The position numbers were made by a program, and so were the translations under genes. Under the pieces are notes generated by a model, which saw only the letters and a program-made list of their open reading frames with translations, was not told the origin of the DNA and ran no database searches. DNA of 64,000 nucleotides from Burkholderiales bacterium (GTDB lineage: Bacteria > Pseudomonadota > Gammaproteobacteria > Burkholderiales > SHXO01), in the NCBI GenBank assembly GCA_020854105.1, contig JADZGB010000003.1, positions 124,573-188,572 on the forward strand, given 5' to 3'. Numbering within the stretch: position 1 is the first letter of the stretch; each line of letters opens with the position of its first letter. Below are positions 36,801-45,112 of this stretch, piece after piece.

Positions 36801-37937
36801 TTAGTCGCGACTCCCGCGGTCGTCCGACCACACGCGTCGATTCACGTAGTCGGTGTAGCTGAGGATGATTCGCAGAACCTTGTCCGAGACATTCTCCGAG
36901 GAATAGTCTCGGACCGGCCGAAGCAAGCGATGGGCGCCGCGCGGCTGATCCGCCAGAACCTGCAAGCCCTCCAGGATGCGCTGGTAATCGAGGCCGACCA
37001 GCATGACCGCCGCTTCCTCGAAGCCCTCCGGACGTTCGTGCACCTCGCGCAGGTTCAGCGCAGGAAAGTCGAGGATCGACGATTCTTCGGTGATGGTGCC
37101 GCTGTCCGACAACACCGCCCGGGCGCTGCGTTGCAGGCTGACCCAGTCGAAGAAGCCGAACGGTTTGAGGAAGCGGATCGCCTCCGAATGTCCCAGCTTC
37201 AACGCCTCCAGTCTTGCCCGGGTGCGAGGATGGGTCGATACGACGACCGGCAACTGGAAATCGGCGGCCAACCGATCGAGCATGCGGACGATACGTCCCA
37301 GGCGGGTGGGGTCGTCCACGTTCTCCTCGCGGTGCGCACTGACGAGAAAATACCCCTGCGCTTCCAACCCCAGCCTATCGACTGCGTCCGAGGCATCGAT
37401 TCGAGCCATGTAGTGCTGCAGCACCTCCCGCATCGGACTGCCAGTGACGATGACCCGGTCGGGCGGCAGTCCTTCCCGCAGCAGATACTCGCGCGCGATC
37501 TGGCTGTAGGGAAGGTTGATGTCGGCGATGTGATCGACGATCCGCCGGTTGATCTCCTCGGGCACGCGCATGTCGAAACAGCGATTGCCGGCTTCCATGT
37601 GAAAGATCGGCACACGGCGTCGCTTCGCCGCCACGGCGGCCAGGCTGCTGTTGGTGTCGCCCAGGATCAGCACCGCGTCGGGCGCCTCCTCCGCGAGCAC
37701 CCGATCCGACCGCTCGATCACCTGAGCGATGGTGGCTGCCGGGGTGCCGCCCGCGGCATCGAGATAGTGATCGGGGCTGCGGATGCCGAGTTCCTCGAAG
37801 AAGACGGCATTGAGCTCTCGATCGTAGTTCTGGCCGGTGTGGACCAGGACGTGATCGCAGTAGCGGTCCAGGGCAGCCACGATTCGCGACAGGCGTATCA
37901 GCTCCGGCCGCGTGCCGACGATCGTCATCACCTTCAT
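36801..37937 (-). CDS. WecB-type UDP-HexNAc 2-epimerase (non-hydrolysing)
   Basis: A 378-residue epimerase from ATG 37937 (MKVMTIVGTRPELIRLSRIV). Conserved blocks include HTGQNYD, ILGDTNSSLAAV, HMEAGNRCFD, PEEINRRIVDHIADIN, and near the end LSDSGTITEESSILDFPALNLRE. The subtype with the FnlA-like and RmlD-like partners just upstream is that of WbvD/QnlB or FnlC, which invert C2 to finish UDP-L-QuiNAc or UDP-L-FucNAc. WecB itself (ManNAc) is a less likely reading because of these partners. It is followed by the rmlD remnant. Confidence 0.88.
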   Translation of the reverse strand: MKVMTIVGTRPELIRLSRIVAALDRYCDHVLVHTGQNYDRELNAVFFEELGIRSPDHYLDAAGGTPAATIAQVIERSDRVLAEEAPDAVLILGDTNSSLAAVAAKRRRVPIFHMEAGNRCFDMRVPEEINRRIVDHIADINLPYSQIAREYLLREGLPPDRVIVTGSPMREVLQHYMARIDASDAVDRLGLEAQGYFLVSAHREENVDDPTRLGRIVRMLDRLAADFQLPVVVSTHPRTRARLEALKLGHSEAIRFLKPFGFFDWVSLQRSARAVLSDSGTITEESSILDFPALNLREVHERPEGFEEAAVMLVGLDYQRILEGLQVLADQPRGAHRLLRPVRDYSSENVSDKVLRIILSYTDYVNRRVWSDDRGSRD

Positions 37938-37954
37938 GCGACGCGTACCTCCGC

Positions 37955-39019
37955 TCAGCGCAGCAGCTCGCCGCCCCCCGAACTGACGTCGTCGAGCATG
38001 AGTCGATGACGAACCAGCAGGGCCGCGGTGCCGTCGGGATCGAGAACCGTGTCTTCTGAACTGAACTCCTTGGACAGTGCATTGGGCTCCTCGGACCCGC
38101 CCTGGCGAAGCTCGGGTAGCATGGGACGGATGGCGAGATAGCTGCCTCGCCGCACGCAGTGATGGATCTCCTCTTCCGATACCATGATCTCGTGCATCTT
38201 CTCTCCGGGCCGAACGCCTATGGTCTTCAGTTCGATCCGCCGTCCGCCAATCAGCGCTCGCGCGAGGTTCGCGACAGTGGCCGAGGGCGCGTACGGAACG
38301 TAGGTCTCCCCTGGACGCGCCTCTCGCAAAGCGGTGAACACCGTATCGACCGCCTCTCCCAGACTGAGCAGGAAGCGCGTCATCGCCGGGTGCGTGATGG
38401 TCACCGGACCGCCAGCGCGTATCTGGTCGTGGAACAGAGGGATCACCGAACCGCGGGACGCCAGCACGTTGCCGTAGCGCACGCAGATGAAGCGGGTTCG
38501 CGGCGAAAGGATATTGGCAGCCACCAGGATCCGCTCCTGGATCGACTTGGTCATGCCCATCACGTTGACCGGCTTGCACGCCTTGTCGGTGCTGATTCCC
38601 ACCACCGTTTCCACGGGCAGGCCATGCTCCTGGATGGCACGTACGACGTTGTATGCCCCAATGCAGTTGGTCATCACCGCCTGCATCGGAAAGTACTCGC
38701 AGGTCGGCACCTGCTTCAGGGCAGCGGCATTGACCACGATGTCCGCGCCCTTCACCGCCGAGCAGACGTCGTCGTACGAACGCACATCGCCGATCCTGAA
38801 CTCGAGCACGTTCTGGAAATTGTTGAAGATCACGTCGTCCGTGCTCACGCGCCGATGGAGATAGTCCAGTCGCATGTCGTGCTGCTTGGCTTCGTCGCGC
38901 GAGAGGACGATCACCTTCTTCGGCCGTCCCATTTCGCCGGCCAGCACCCGGTGTACGAAAGTCCTCCCCATCGAACCGGTTCCACCGGTAACCAGCACCA
39001 CCTTGTCCTGCAGGATCAT
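37955..39019 (-). CDS. FnlA/CapE-like UDP-GlcNAc 4,6-dehydratase/5-epimerase
   Basis: A 354-residue soluble SDR. GGTGSMGRTFVHRVL (about 12-26) binds NAD, NAAALKQVPTCEYFP matches the active-site loop of the soluble dehydratases, and GISTDKACKPVNVMGMTKS holds the catalytic Met-Lys pair. FnlA/WbjB/CapE remove water across C4-C6 and invert C5 to give L-sugars. ATG 39019 overlaps the stop of the RmlD-like gene (ATGA), and the 2-epimerase follows 17 bases later. Confidence 0.9.
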   Translation of the reverse strand: MILQDKVVLVTGGTGSMGRTFVHRVLAGEMGRPKKVIVLSRDEAKQHDMRLDYLHRRVSTDDVIFNNFQNVLEFRIGDVRSYDDVCSAVKGADIVVNAAALKQVPTCEYFPMQAVMTNCIGAYNVVRAIQEHGLPVETVVGISTDKACKPVNVMGMTKSIQERILVAANILSPRTRFICVRYGNVLASRGSVIPLFHDQIRAGGPVTITHPAMTRFLLSLGEAVDTVFTALREARPGETYVPYAPSATVANLARALIGGRRIELKTIGVRPGEKMHEIMVSEEEIHHCVRRGSYLAIRPMLPELRQGGSEEPNALSKEFSSEDTVLDPDGTAALLVRHRLMLDDVSSGGGELLR

Positions 39020-39885
39020 GTCTGCTCCTGGCGCAGTTCGCTCGCGAGTTCGGCGATCATCTCATCCCAGGAGGGCGGCGTGTACGCGAAACGCCCGCGG
39101 AACCGGCTCGAATCCAGGCTGCGGTCGCATGCGAACTGCTCGTCCGGCGTGATCGTGATTCCCAGATCGAGTGCGCGGTTGATCCGCGACAACAACTCGT
39201 TCTTCGCGATCGGGGCACTGGAGACGTGGTACATGCCAGCGGGAGGCTCCCGCTCGTTCAGCACCAGCTCGATCACCCGAGCCATCTCCGTAGTCGTGAA
39301 ACCGGAGAACACGGCGCGCGTATAGCCCTTCACCGCTCCCCCACGTTGCGCCAGGAACCACTCCAGCAGACCGGTCTTGCGCAGGAGTTCAGGTCCGATG
39401 ATCGAGGTTCGCAGCGTGAGACACCCGGGCTCGCTCACCTCGCCCAATGCCTTGCTCCGGCCATAGAGGTCCTCGGCATCGATGGGATCGCTCTCGCGGT
39501 AATTTCCCCGGCTGCCGGAAAACACGCAGTCGGTGCTCAGGTGGATCAGCCGCGCGTCGCAAGCGCGCGCGAGCGACGCGAGCCGATGAGGCAGGAGGGT
39601 GTTGATCTCGAGACTTGGAATCGCATCCTTTGCCTCGGCGCGCTGTTTGACGATGCCCACGCAGTTCACGATGGCCTCGGGCCGGTACTCGGCGACCACT
39701 CGCAGCAGCCGATCGGTGTCTCGCACGTCCACAACGTCGAATGCGTTGTTCGCGTCGAACACGCCGAATTGCCGGTATGCGGCCAGTGACTGCCTGAGGG
39801 TGACCTTCACCGCGTGCCGAGGTGCCAGATGGCGAAGGAGTCGGTGACCGAGCATGCCGTCGCCGCCGAGAATCAGGACCTTCAA
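39016..39885 (-). CDS. RmlD-like 4-reductase (QnlA/WbvR type)
   Basis: A 289-residue reductase of the RmlD family: GGDGMLGHRLLRHL (about 7-20), IVNCVGIVKQRAEAKD, STDCVFSGSRGNY, YGRSKALGE with the YxxxK pair intact, and LRTSIIGPEL. It is too short for CapF/FnlB, which carries a C-terminal cupin, so the order FnlA-RmlD-like-WecB-like points to UDP-L-QuiNAc rather than L-FucNAc. It is distinct from the broken true rmlD at 36.5 kb. Coupled to its neighbours by overlaps on both sides. Confidence 0.83.
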   Translation of the reverse strand: MKVLILGGDGMLGHRLLRHLAPRHAVKVTLRQSLAAYRQFGVFDANNAFDVVDVRDTDRLLRVVAEYRPEAIVNCVGIVKQRAEAKDAIPSLEINTLLPHRLASLARACDARLIHLSTDCVFSGSRGNYRESDPIDAEDLYGRSKALGEVSEPGCLTLRTSIIGPELLRKTGLLEWFLAQRGGAVKGYTRAVFSGFTTTEMARVIELVLNEREPPAGMYHVSSAPIAKNELLSRINRALDLGITITPDEQFACDRSLDSSRFRGRFAYTPPSWDEMIAELASELRQEQT

Positions 39886-41111
39886 CGGAACGTCCCCGCT
39901 GCGACGTCCTTCATGCAGCGGTCGAGTCGGCCGAGCAGCATGTCCCGGTCAAACTCCCGCAGGTAGTAGTCTCTTCCGGACCTGCCCATCGCTTCCCTTT
40001 GGTCACGCGGCATTCTATATATTTCCAGCACCGCGCTCGCGAGGCCTCTCGCGTCCTCCGCATCGGCCGCGAGTCCTCCGCCCGATTCGCGCACGACGCG
40101 GGCGCCCTCGCCGTCCAGCGCCGCGACGACGGGGCGCCCGCAGGCCAGATACGACTGCACCTTCGACGGAATGGTTAGGGCGAAGATCGGCTCCTTGCGC
40201 AGCGTGACAAGCATGACGTCCGCCTGCGAGAACCACGCCGGCATTTCGCTGACCGGTCGGCGTCCGAGCAGATGCACGGTCGACTCGAGGTGGCGGCTCC
40301 GCACCTGTTCCTTGACGCGCTCGAACTGCCGCCCTTCCCCGAGCACGATCCAGTGGATCGAGGAATGCTCGCGCAGCATCTCCGCCGCAGCCAGGGTCGT
40401 CTCGAAGGACTGGGCAGCACCGATGTTCCCAGCGAACATCACCCGGAAGCCGGCCGGTAGAGCCGCGCCCGGCACGGGCGTATCGGCCGGCAGAGGACGG
40501 TAGAGCGCCTCGGCGCTGTTGGGAAGGTAGACGATGCGCTCGCGCGGCACGCCGGTTGCCGCAACCGGCGCGATGAATGCCCGCGATTGCACCAGCACAC
40601 GCTCGCACCCCGCGTAAATGCGCCGGACCAGTGCATCGACTGCCCGGAGCACGCGCGGCGAGCGGATGGCGCCAGTGGCCGAGAGGCTCTCCGGCCACAG
40701 GTCTTGCACCCAGAAGAGCAGCGGGGCGCGCTTGAGCGCCTTCATCACCAGCGCGGGGATGCCTACGGTGACGGGCGAGGGCTCGAACACCAGTATGGCA
40801 TCGACTCCCCCACGACAGCGCAGCGGCCCGACCAGCGAGGCGAAGAGCGCGAAGCTGAGGTAGTTGATGGCCAGACGCAGTCCGCCGCCGCCACCGCGCG
40901 GGACGAGGGGGACACGCAGCACCTGGACCGCACCGTAGCGCTCGCGCGTCTGGCCGAACACCCCATACCCGGGGAAGAGCCGGCCGCCCGGATAGTTTGG
41001 CTTGCCCGTCAGCACGACGACATCGTGGCCGAGTGCCTGGAGTCCCAGCACGACGTCGTTGATCCGGAAGTCCTCCGGCCAGAAGTACTGGGTGAGCACG
41101 AGGATCCTCAT
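39882..41111 (-). CDS. GT4 glycosyltransferase (WbuB/WcaI-like)
   Basis: A 409-residue GT-B enzyme. RILVLTQYFWPEDFRINDVV is the WbuB/WcaI type of start, and the C-terminal half holds VMFAGNIGAAQSFETTL and PSKVQSYLACGRPVVAALDGEGA. WbuB-like enzymes transfer L-FucNAc, and related ones L-QuiNAc, to the lipid-linked first HexNAc. It overlaps the RmlD-like gene, so it probably uses the sugar made by that trio. Confidence 0.85.
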   Translation of the reverse strand: MRILVLTQYFWPEDFRINDVVLGLQALGHDVVVLTGKPNYPGGRLFPGYGVFGQTRERYGAVQVLRVPLVPRGGGGGLRLAINYLSFALFASLVGPLRCRGGVDAILVFEPSPVTVGIPALVMKALKRAPLLFWVQDLWPESLSATGAIRSPRVLRAVDALVRRIYAGCERVLVQSRAFIAPVAATGVPRERIVYLPNSAEALYRPLPADTPVPGAALPAGFRVMFAGNIGAAQSFETTLAAAEMLREHSSIHWIVLGEGRQFERVKEQVRSRHLESTVHLLGRRPVSEMPAWFSQADVMLVTLRKEPIFALTIPSKVQSYLACGRPVVAALDGEGARVVRESGGGLAADAEDARGLASAVLEIYRMPRDQREAMGRSGRDYYLREFDRDMLLGRLDRCMKDVAAGTFR

Positions 41112-42313
41112 GGACTGGTCGGCACGGCAGAACCGGCTCGTCCTGCGACGGCGCGGTGGAACATGTCCCGGTACCGGAGCGCTGCCTCCTGATTGTCCGC
41201 AAGCTCCCGCGCGATGCTCGACGCGGCGGTACGCAACCGCGCCAGGGACTGGTCATCCAACGCTGCGCACTGCTCGATGTATCTCACCCAAGCCGCGCGA
41301 TCCTCGAGCGGGAGTGCCCGCACTCCCCCGTTCGGTCTCGACCGCCAGGGGGTGCGGTCGCTGATCAGGACTGGCGTCCCGGCCCCGAGGGCCTCGGCGA
41401 CGACATGGCCGAAGTTCTCGCCCAGCGTCGGCAGCACGAACAGGTCGTACTCGGTCAGAACGTCGTGCACCTGCTGCGGTGGCAGTTCGCCGCGATGACG
41501 CACGTTCACGTTGGCAGGCAGCGCCCGAATGAGTCGCCGACAGTTCTCCCAGTAGGCAGGATCCTCGATCGGTCCGTAGACGTCGCAGACCAAGTCGGCC
41601 GCCACCTCGCTCAGGACCTTAAGCAGGTACTCCAGATTCTTTTTCGGTGAGATCCTGGACAGGAACACCAGCCGCAGCGCCCCCCTCCTGGGAGGCGGCG
41701 CGACGACGCGGCCCTCGAGTGCCTGCTGGGAGAGCAGGTTGGGGACGACCAGAATCTGCTCTGCGCCGTACCCGATGGTCCGGCGGATGTCGCCGGCCTC
41801 CGATTCCGCCGTGGCCTGCCACCAGAGACCGCGATACAGGCCAGCCAGCTTCGAGATGAAGATGTAGGCCTGCTTGCGTCTGGGCTTGAGCGCGAGGGCG
41901 CCCTCCGAGAACTCTCCGCGTGGAGCCAGGATCACCGGAGCACTCGACCCGTATCCGAGGCGCCTGAGCACCAGAGGAAGAATCGTGCATGGGCGGCTGA
42001 AGCAACTGTTGAGGTAGAGCAGATCGTGTGGAATGCCGCGCACGAGGCGGCCCAGTGCGGCGGACCGCCACCTGCCCGGCGAGGCGTAGAAAACACGCGC
42101 ATTGCCGACATCGTTCCAGGCATCCACCTTCACTCCAGCGTAAGGAGATGTCGAACCGAGATCCCTGTCGCGAGTGACGATCCGGAAGTGGAATTCTCCA
42201 CCCAGTTCAGCGGCAAGGTTGGCGATGGAGCGGATCGGGCCTCCGCCCCTGAAGCCGGGCAGGAAATAGTCCATCAGCACCAGAATCCGGGTGGCCTCGC
42301 ACTGCATTCCCAT
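41108..42313 (-). CDS. GT4 glycosyltransferase
   Basis: A 401-residue GT-B enzyme starting at ATG 42313 (a GTG one codon earlier is possible). The N-terminus has LMDYFLPGFRGGGPIRSIAN with the flexible glycine loop, and ILAPRGEFSEGAL. The C-terminal domain has FLSRISPKKNLEYLLK and the EX7E motif in LGENFGHVVAEALGAGTPVL. Donor and acceptor are unknown. Its stop overlaps the WbuB-like start; a 22-base gap separates it from the upstream transferase. Confidence 0.85.
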   Translation of the reverse strand: MGMQCEATRILVLMDYFLPGFRGGGPIRSIANLAAELGGEFHFRIVTRDRDLGSTSPYAGVKVDAWNDVGNARVFYASPGRWRSAALGRLVRGIPHDLLYLNSCFSRPCTILPLVLRRLGYGSSAPVILAPRGEFSEGALALKPRRKQAYIFISKLAGLYRGLWWQATAESEAGDIRRTIGYGAEQILVVPNLLSQQALEGRVVAPPPRRGALRLVFLSRISPKKNLEYLLKVLSEVAADLVCDVYGPIEDPAYWENCRRLIRALPANVNVRHRGELPPQQVHDVLTEYDLFVLPTLGENFGHVVAEALGAGTPVLISDRTPWRSRPNGGVRALPLEDRAAWVRYIEQCAALDDQSLARLRTAASSIARELADNQEAALRYRDMFHRAVAGRAGSAVPTSP

Positions 42314-42335
42314 CACCGGCACCGCCAGTTCGGAT

Positions 42336-43397
42336 TCACGGCTGCCTGGGACACTGGTAGATCCGGGCGACACGGCGCCCGATCCGGTCCCAGTCGAGAT
42401 CAAGCGACATGCGTCTGGCGTTCTCACCCATCGCGTCGAGGCGATCGGAATCCAGCGCGCGCTGTAGCGCTGCACCCAGTGCACCGGGCTCCTCACTTCG
42501 GTACAGGAAGGCGCAGGAGTCATCGACGTACTCCTCCAGGGATGCGCTGTGGGGAACGACGACCGGCTTGCCGCAGGTGATCGCCATCACCAGGCTGCCG
42601 GAGGTGAACGTTTCCTTGAACGGCAATACGATCACGTCGGACTGCTCGATGAGGCGAAACAACTCGTCCTCGTCCACGTACTCCAGGAACAGGCGAATTC
42701 GGCTATCCGTGCCGGCCGCCGCCCTCACGGCCTCTCCCATGCCCTTCCCCTGGGGATTGCCGGCAATGGTCAGACTTGCCTCGGCATGCAGGCCACGGAA
42801 CGCCTCGATGAGCTCGAGCACGCCCTTGTAGGGCCGAAGGATCCCGAAATAGAGAAAGCGCAGCGGCCAGCTTGGCCCCCCCTCATGCTGGGGCATCGGT
42901 GCGACTCGGGTCGACAGGCAGCCGGCATAATTGCCATGGGGAACATGGTGCACCTTCTCTGGAGGCAGCCCCAGTTCCCGGCACACCGGATCGGCCTGCG
43001 CACGCGCGTGCACGATGGCAGCGTCGATGCGGCGGGCAACCAGCTTCGAGCCCAGTCGATCCAGCATCCGATGATCCTTCTCGTGCGATTCCAGATTGTG
43101 GATCGTCCAGACAATACGCACTCTTCGGATCCAGAACAGAAGCACCGCTGTCTGGATCAGACAGAACTTGGCCAGCGTGAGAAGCAGGTTTCTGCTGTGC
43201 GGATGCAGCCAGTGCAGATGCAACACGTCGGGACGGACGCGGAACGCTGCGAGGAAGAATCGCCAGGGTGACGACACTACCGCAACCTCGATGCCCTGGC
43301 TCGCTAGAGCTTGCCGCATCAGACGCAAGTACGGGTTCCTGCTGTCTGGGAACTGCAGCGCCTGCATCCTCGCACTCGCCGCCGGGGCGATGGTCAT
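42336..43397 (-). CDS. GT4-like glycosyltransferase
   Basis: A 353-residue GT-B protein from ATG 43397, overlapping the previous stop (ATGA). Blocks: DVLHLHWLHPHSRN, VWTIHNLESHEKDH, RFLYFGILRPYKGVLELIEAF and VIVLPFKETFTSGSLVMAITCGKPVV. It resembles GumK/family 4 mannosyl- and glucuronosyl-type transferases, but a donor cannot be assigned. GC content begins to fall from here upstream. Confidence 0.82.
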   Translation of the reverse strand: MTIAPAASARMQALQFPDSRNPYLRLMRQALASQGIEVAVVSSPWRFFLAAFRVRPDVLHLHWLHPHSRNLLLTLAKFCLIQTAVLLFWIRRVRIVWTIHNLESHEKDHRMLDRLGSKLVARRIDAAIVHARAQADPVCRELGLPPEKVHHVPHGNYAGCLSTRVAPMPQHEGGPSWPLRFLYFGILRPYKGVLELIEAFRGLHAEASLTIAGNPQGKGMGEAVRAAAGTDSRIRLFLEYVDEDELFRLIEQSDVIVLPFKETFTSGSLVMAITCGKPVVVPHSASLEEYVDDSCAFLYRSEEPGALGAALQRALDSDRLDAMGENARRMSLDLDWDRIGRRVARIYQCPRQP

Positions 43398-44566
43398 GCA
43401 CGGCGTCCTGATCGAAGGATGTCCCGGCGCAAACCCACATCGTGCGCACGCGCCTTCACCCAACGTTCAGCTGTCATCTGGGCCGCACGTAAGCGGATTT
43501 CCACCACCTGCGAGATCGACCCGCGGAACAGCGGTTCGCTGGCGAAAACCGTACCATACATCTGCAGAATCGGTGCGAATACGGCGTCCTCATTGCACTG
43601 GGCTGCCGCAAACTCCTGAGCGGCCCGGCTCATCGCCTCTAGTCGCGAGGGGTTTGCAAGCAACTCGTGCGCTGCTTCGAGCAACTGGTCTGGCTCCACG
43701 AGCAATCCTTGGACCCCGTTCTGGAATGCTCCGGGCATGGCTCGCCGCGATGCAACAACTGGCACGCCGCAGGAAAATGCCTCCATCACCACGCGCGCAA
43801 CGCCTTCGTACCTTGCGGCATGCACCATCAGACGGGACCGCGCAATGTAAGACATCACTTCTGCTCTAGGAACGTTGCCAGGCAACGACACGGCATCACC
43901 ATATGGAACTGCCGCTTTCCGCACCGCCGGCCACAACGCTCCGTCCCCCACCAGTACAAGTCGATACCGATGCGCTAAAGGGAGAAGCCTAGCTTGGCAC
44001 TTGTTCTCGTTGAAGATCCCAACATTGATTATGTCGAAGTCCTTCTGAATTGCTGTTGGTGTCTCAAGCGCGAAACTGAGCTTGGGAAGAACGAGTGCGC
44101 GACCCTTGCTTGCATGCTCCGAGAACTTCTCGCTGATCTGAACTGGTGTCTCTGCGAGGATGAAGTCCGCAACCGCCGAAAGCGGATCGGTCGTTCCTCC
44201 AGCCGCTATGAATGCGATTCGAAAGCGATGTCTTGAGTTCAACGCCAGCCATCTGGCTAACCGGTAACCCATCCCCTTGAAAATGATGAGGTCGGGTTTG
44301 TGGGTCTCAATGTAAGCGAGCAGATCGCGCGATAGATAATCGAACCGCGAGACAGATGACGGATTCGTGACGGGGAAACGCAGGCTACCGACTTCATCGC
44401 CAAGTGTGTGGACAGTGGAGTGGTAGGTAAGTCCGCAAATAGTACATGGCCACCCCAATGCACGAGTCCGGCGCACGACATAGTGTTCCCTATGAATTCT
44501 CTCCTGCCTACGCTCATCGAAGTCGCCGCGCTCCAGGTGCGGAAGAACAATGAGGATCGATGGCAT
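43394..44566 (-). CDS. GT4 glycosyltransferase in lower-GC segment
   Basis: A 390-residue GT-B protein. The N-terminal half (LPHLERGDFDERRQERIHRE; LIIFKGMGYRLARWLALN) is unusual, while the C-terminal half has INVGIFNENKCQARLLPL and the EX7E block YEGVARVVMEAFSCGVPVVASRRAMPG. Its codon use is visibly less GC-biased than the genes to the left: bases 44041-44100 contain 32 G+C of 60. It ends on the start of the next transferase. Confidence 0.82.
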   Translation of the reverse strand: MPSILIVLPHLERGDFDERRQERIHREHYVVRRTRALGWPCTICGLTYHSTVHTLGDEVGSLRFPVTNPSSVSRFDYLSRDLLAYIETHKPDLIIFKGMGYRLARWLALNSRHRFRIAFIAAGGTTDPLSAVADFILAETPVQISEKFSEHASKGRALVLPKLSFALETPTAIQKDFDIINVGIFNENKCQARLLPLAHRYRLVLVGDGALWPAVRKAAVPYGDAVSLPGNVPRAEVMSYIARSRLMVHAARYEGVARVVMEAFSCGVPVVASRRAMPGAFQNGVQGLLVEPDQLLEAAHELLANPSRLEAMSRAAQEFAAAQCNEDAVFAPILQMYGTVFASEPLFRGSISQVVEIRLRAAQMTAERWVKARAHDVGLRRDILRSGRRA

Positions 44567-44581
44567 TACTGATCTCTCGAT

Positions 44582-45112
44582 CTACTGTGCGGCAAGCATG
44601 TGAAGTCTTGTGAAGTACACGGCCCGCCGATAGGACTCGGACCCATAGTAATGGTGTTGTCTTCCTTGCCATAGTAGCGACCACACAACGCGCGCCAGTT
44701 GTCCCACGCGGCCAATCACTTCAGCCTCAATAATCAACGTCATTCGATCGCCATCGGCCAATCCCAGATCCGTTCGAAGGTGGACTGGACTTACGATCTC
44801 GCACACGTGCAGTGGACATCCGCGCCATCGATAGATCCATACAGGCCTCTCGGATCCGACCAGTTGCGCTTTCCACAGATATCTCAAGTCCCTGTCGAAG
44901 CGAACGGACTTCTCCGTCACGAGCCGCAATGGCTCTTCTAGAACTAAGTTCAAAGAACCCGGCTGCAGATCGACCCCTACGAGTGCTCGCAACTCTCGGC
45001 TCTTCTCATTCATGATCACCCGGGCCTGCGAGCGTCCCGACGCGACCACACCCTCTACGGTCACTCTGGCCGCCAACCCTCTGAGGTCGCGGCTAGCGGG
45101 GCGCGGAGGCAT
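44582..45112 (-). CDS. Protein resembling CTP-dependent riboflavin kinase (DUF120-like domain)
   Basis: A 176-residue protein from ATG 45112, overlapping the upstream gene by 20 bases. Residues about 17-130 match the cradle-loop barrel of archaeal CTP-dependent riboflavin kinase: VEGVVASG at 19-26, the GTLN-like LQPGSLNLVLEE at 49-60 and the strongly conserved EIVSPVHLRTDLGLADGDRM at 105-124. In archaea these residues bind CTP and the flavin. The final 40 residues are a helical extension. Such a domain is unexpected in a bacterial glycan cluster. It may phosphorylate a sugar or alditol using CTP, or have lost activity; no experiment supports either. Confidence 0.65.
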   Translation of the reverse strand: MPPRPASRDLRGLAARVTVEGVVASGRSQARVIMNEKSRELRALVGVDLQPGSLNLVLEEPLRLVTEKSVRFDRDLRYLWKAQLVGSERPVWIYRWRGCPLHVCEIVSPVHLRTDLGLADGDRMTLIIEAEVIGRVGQLARVVWSLLWQGRQHHYYGSESYRRAVYFTRLHMLAAQ

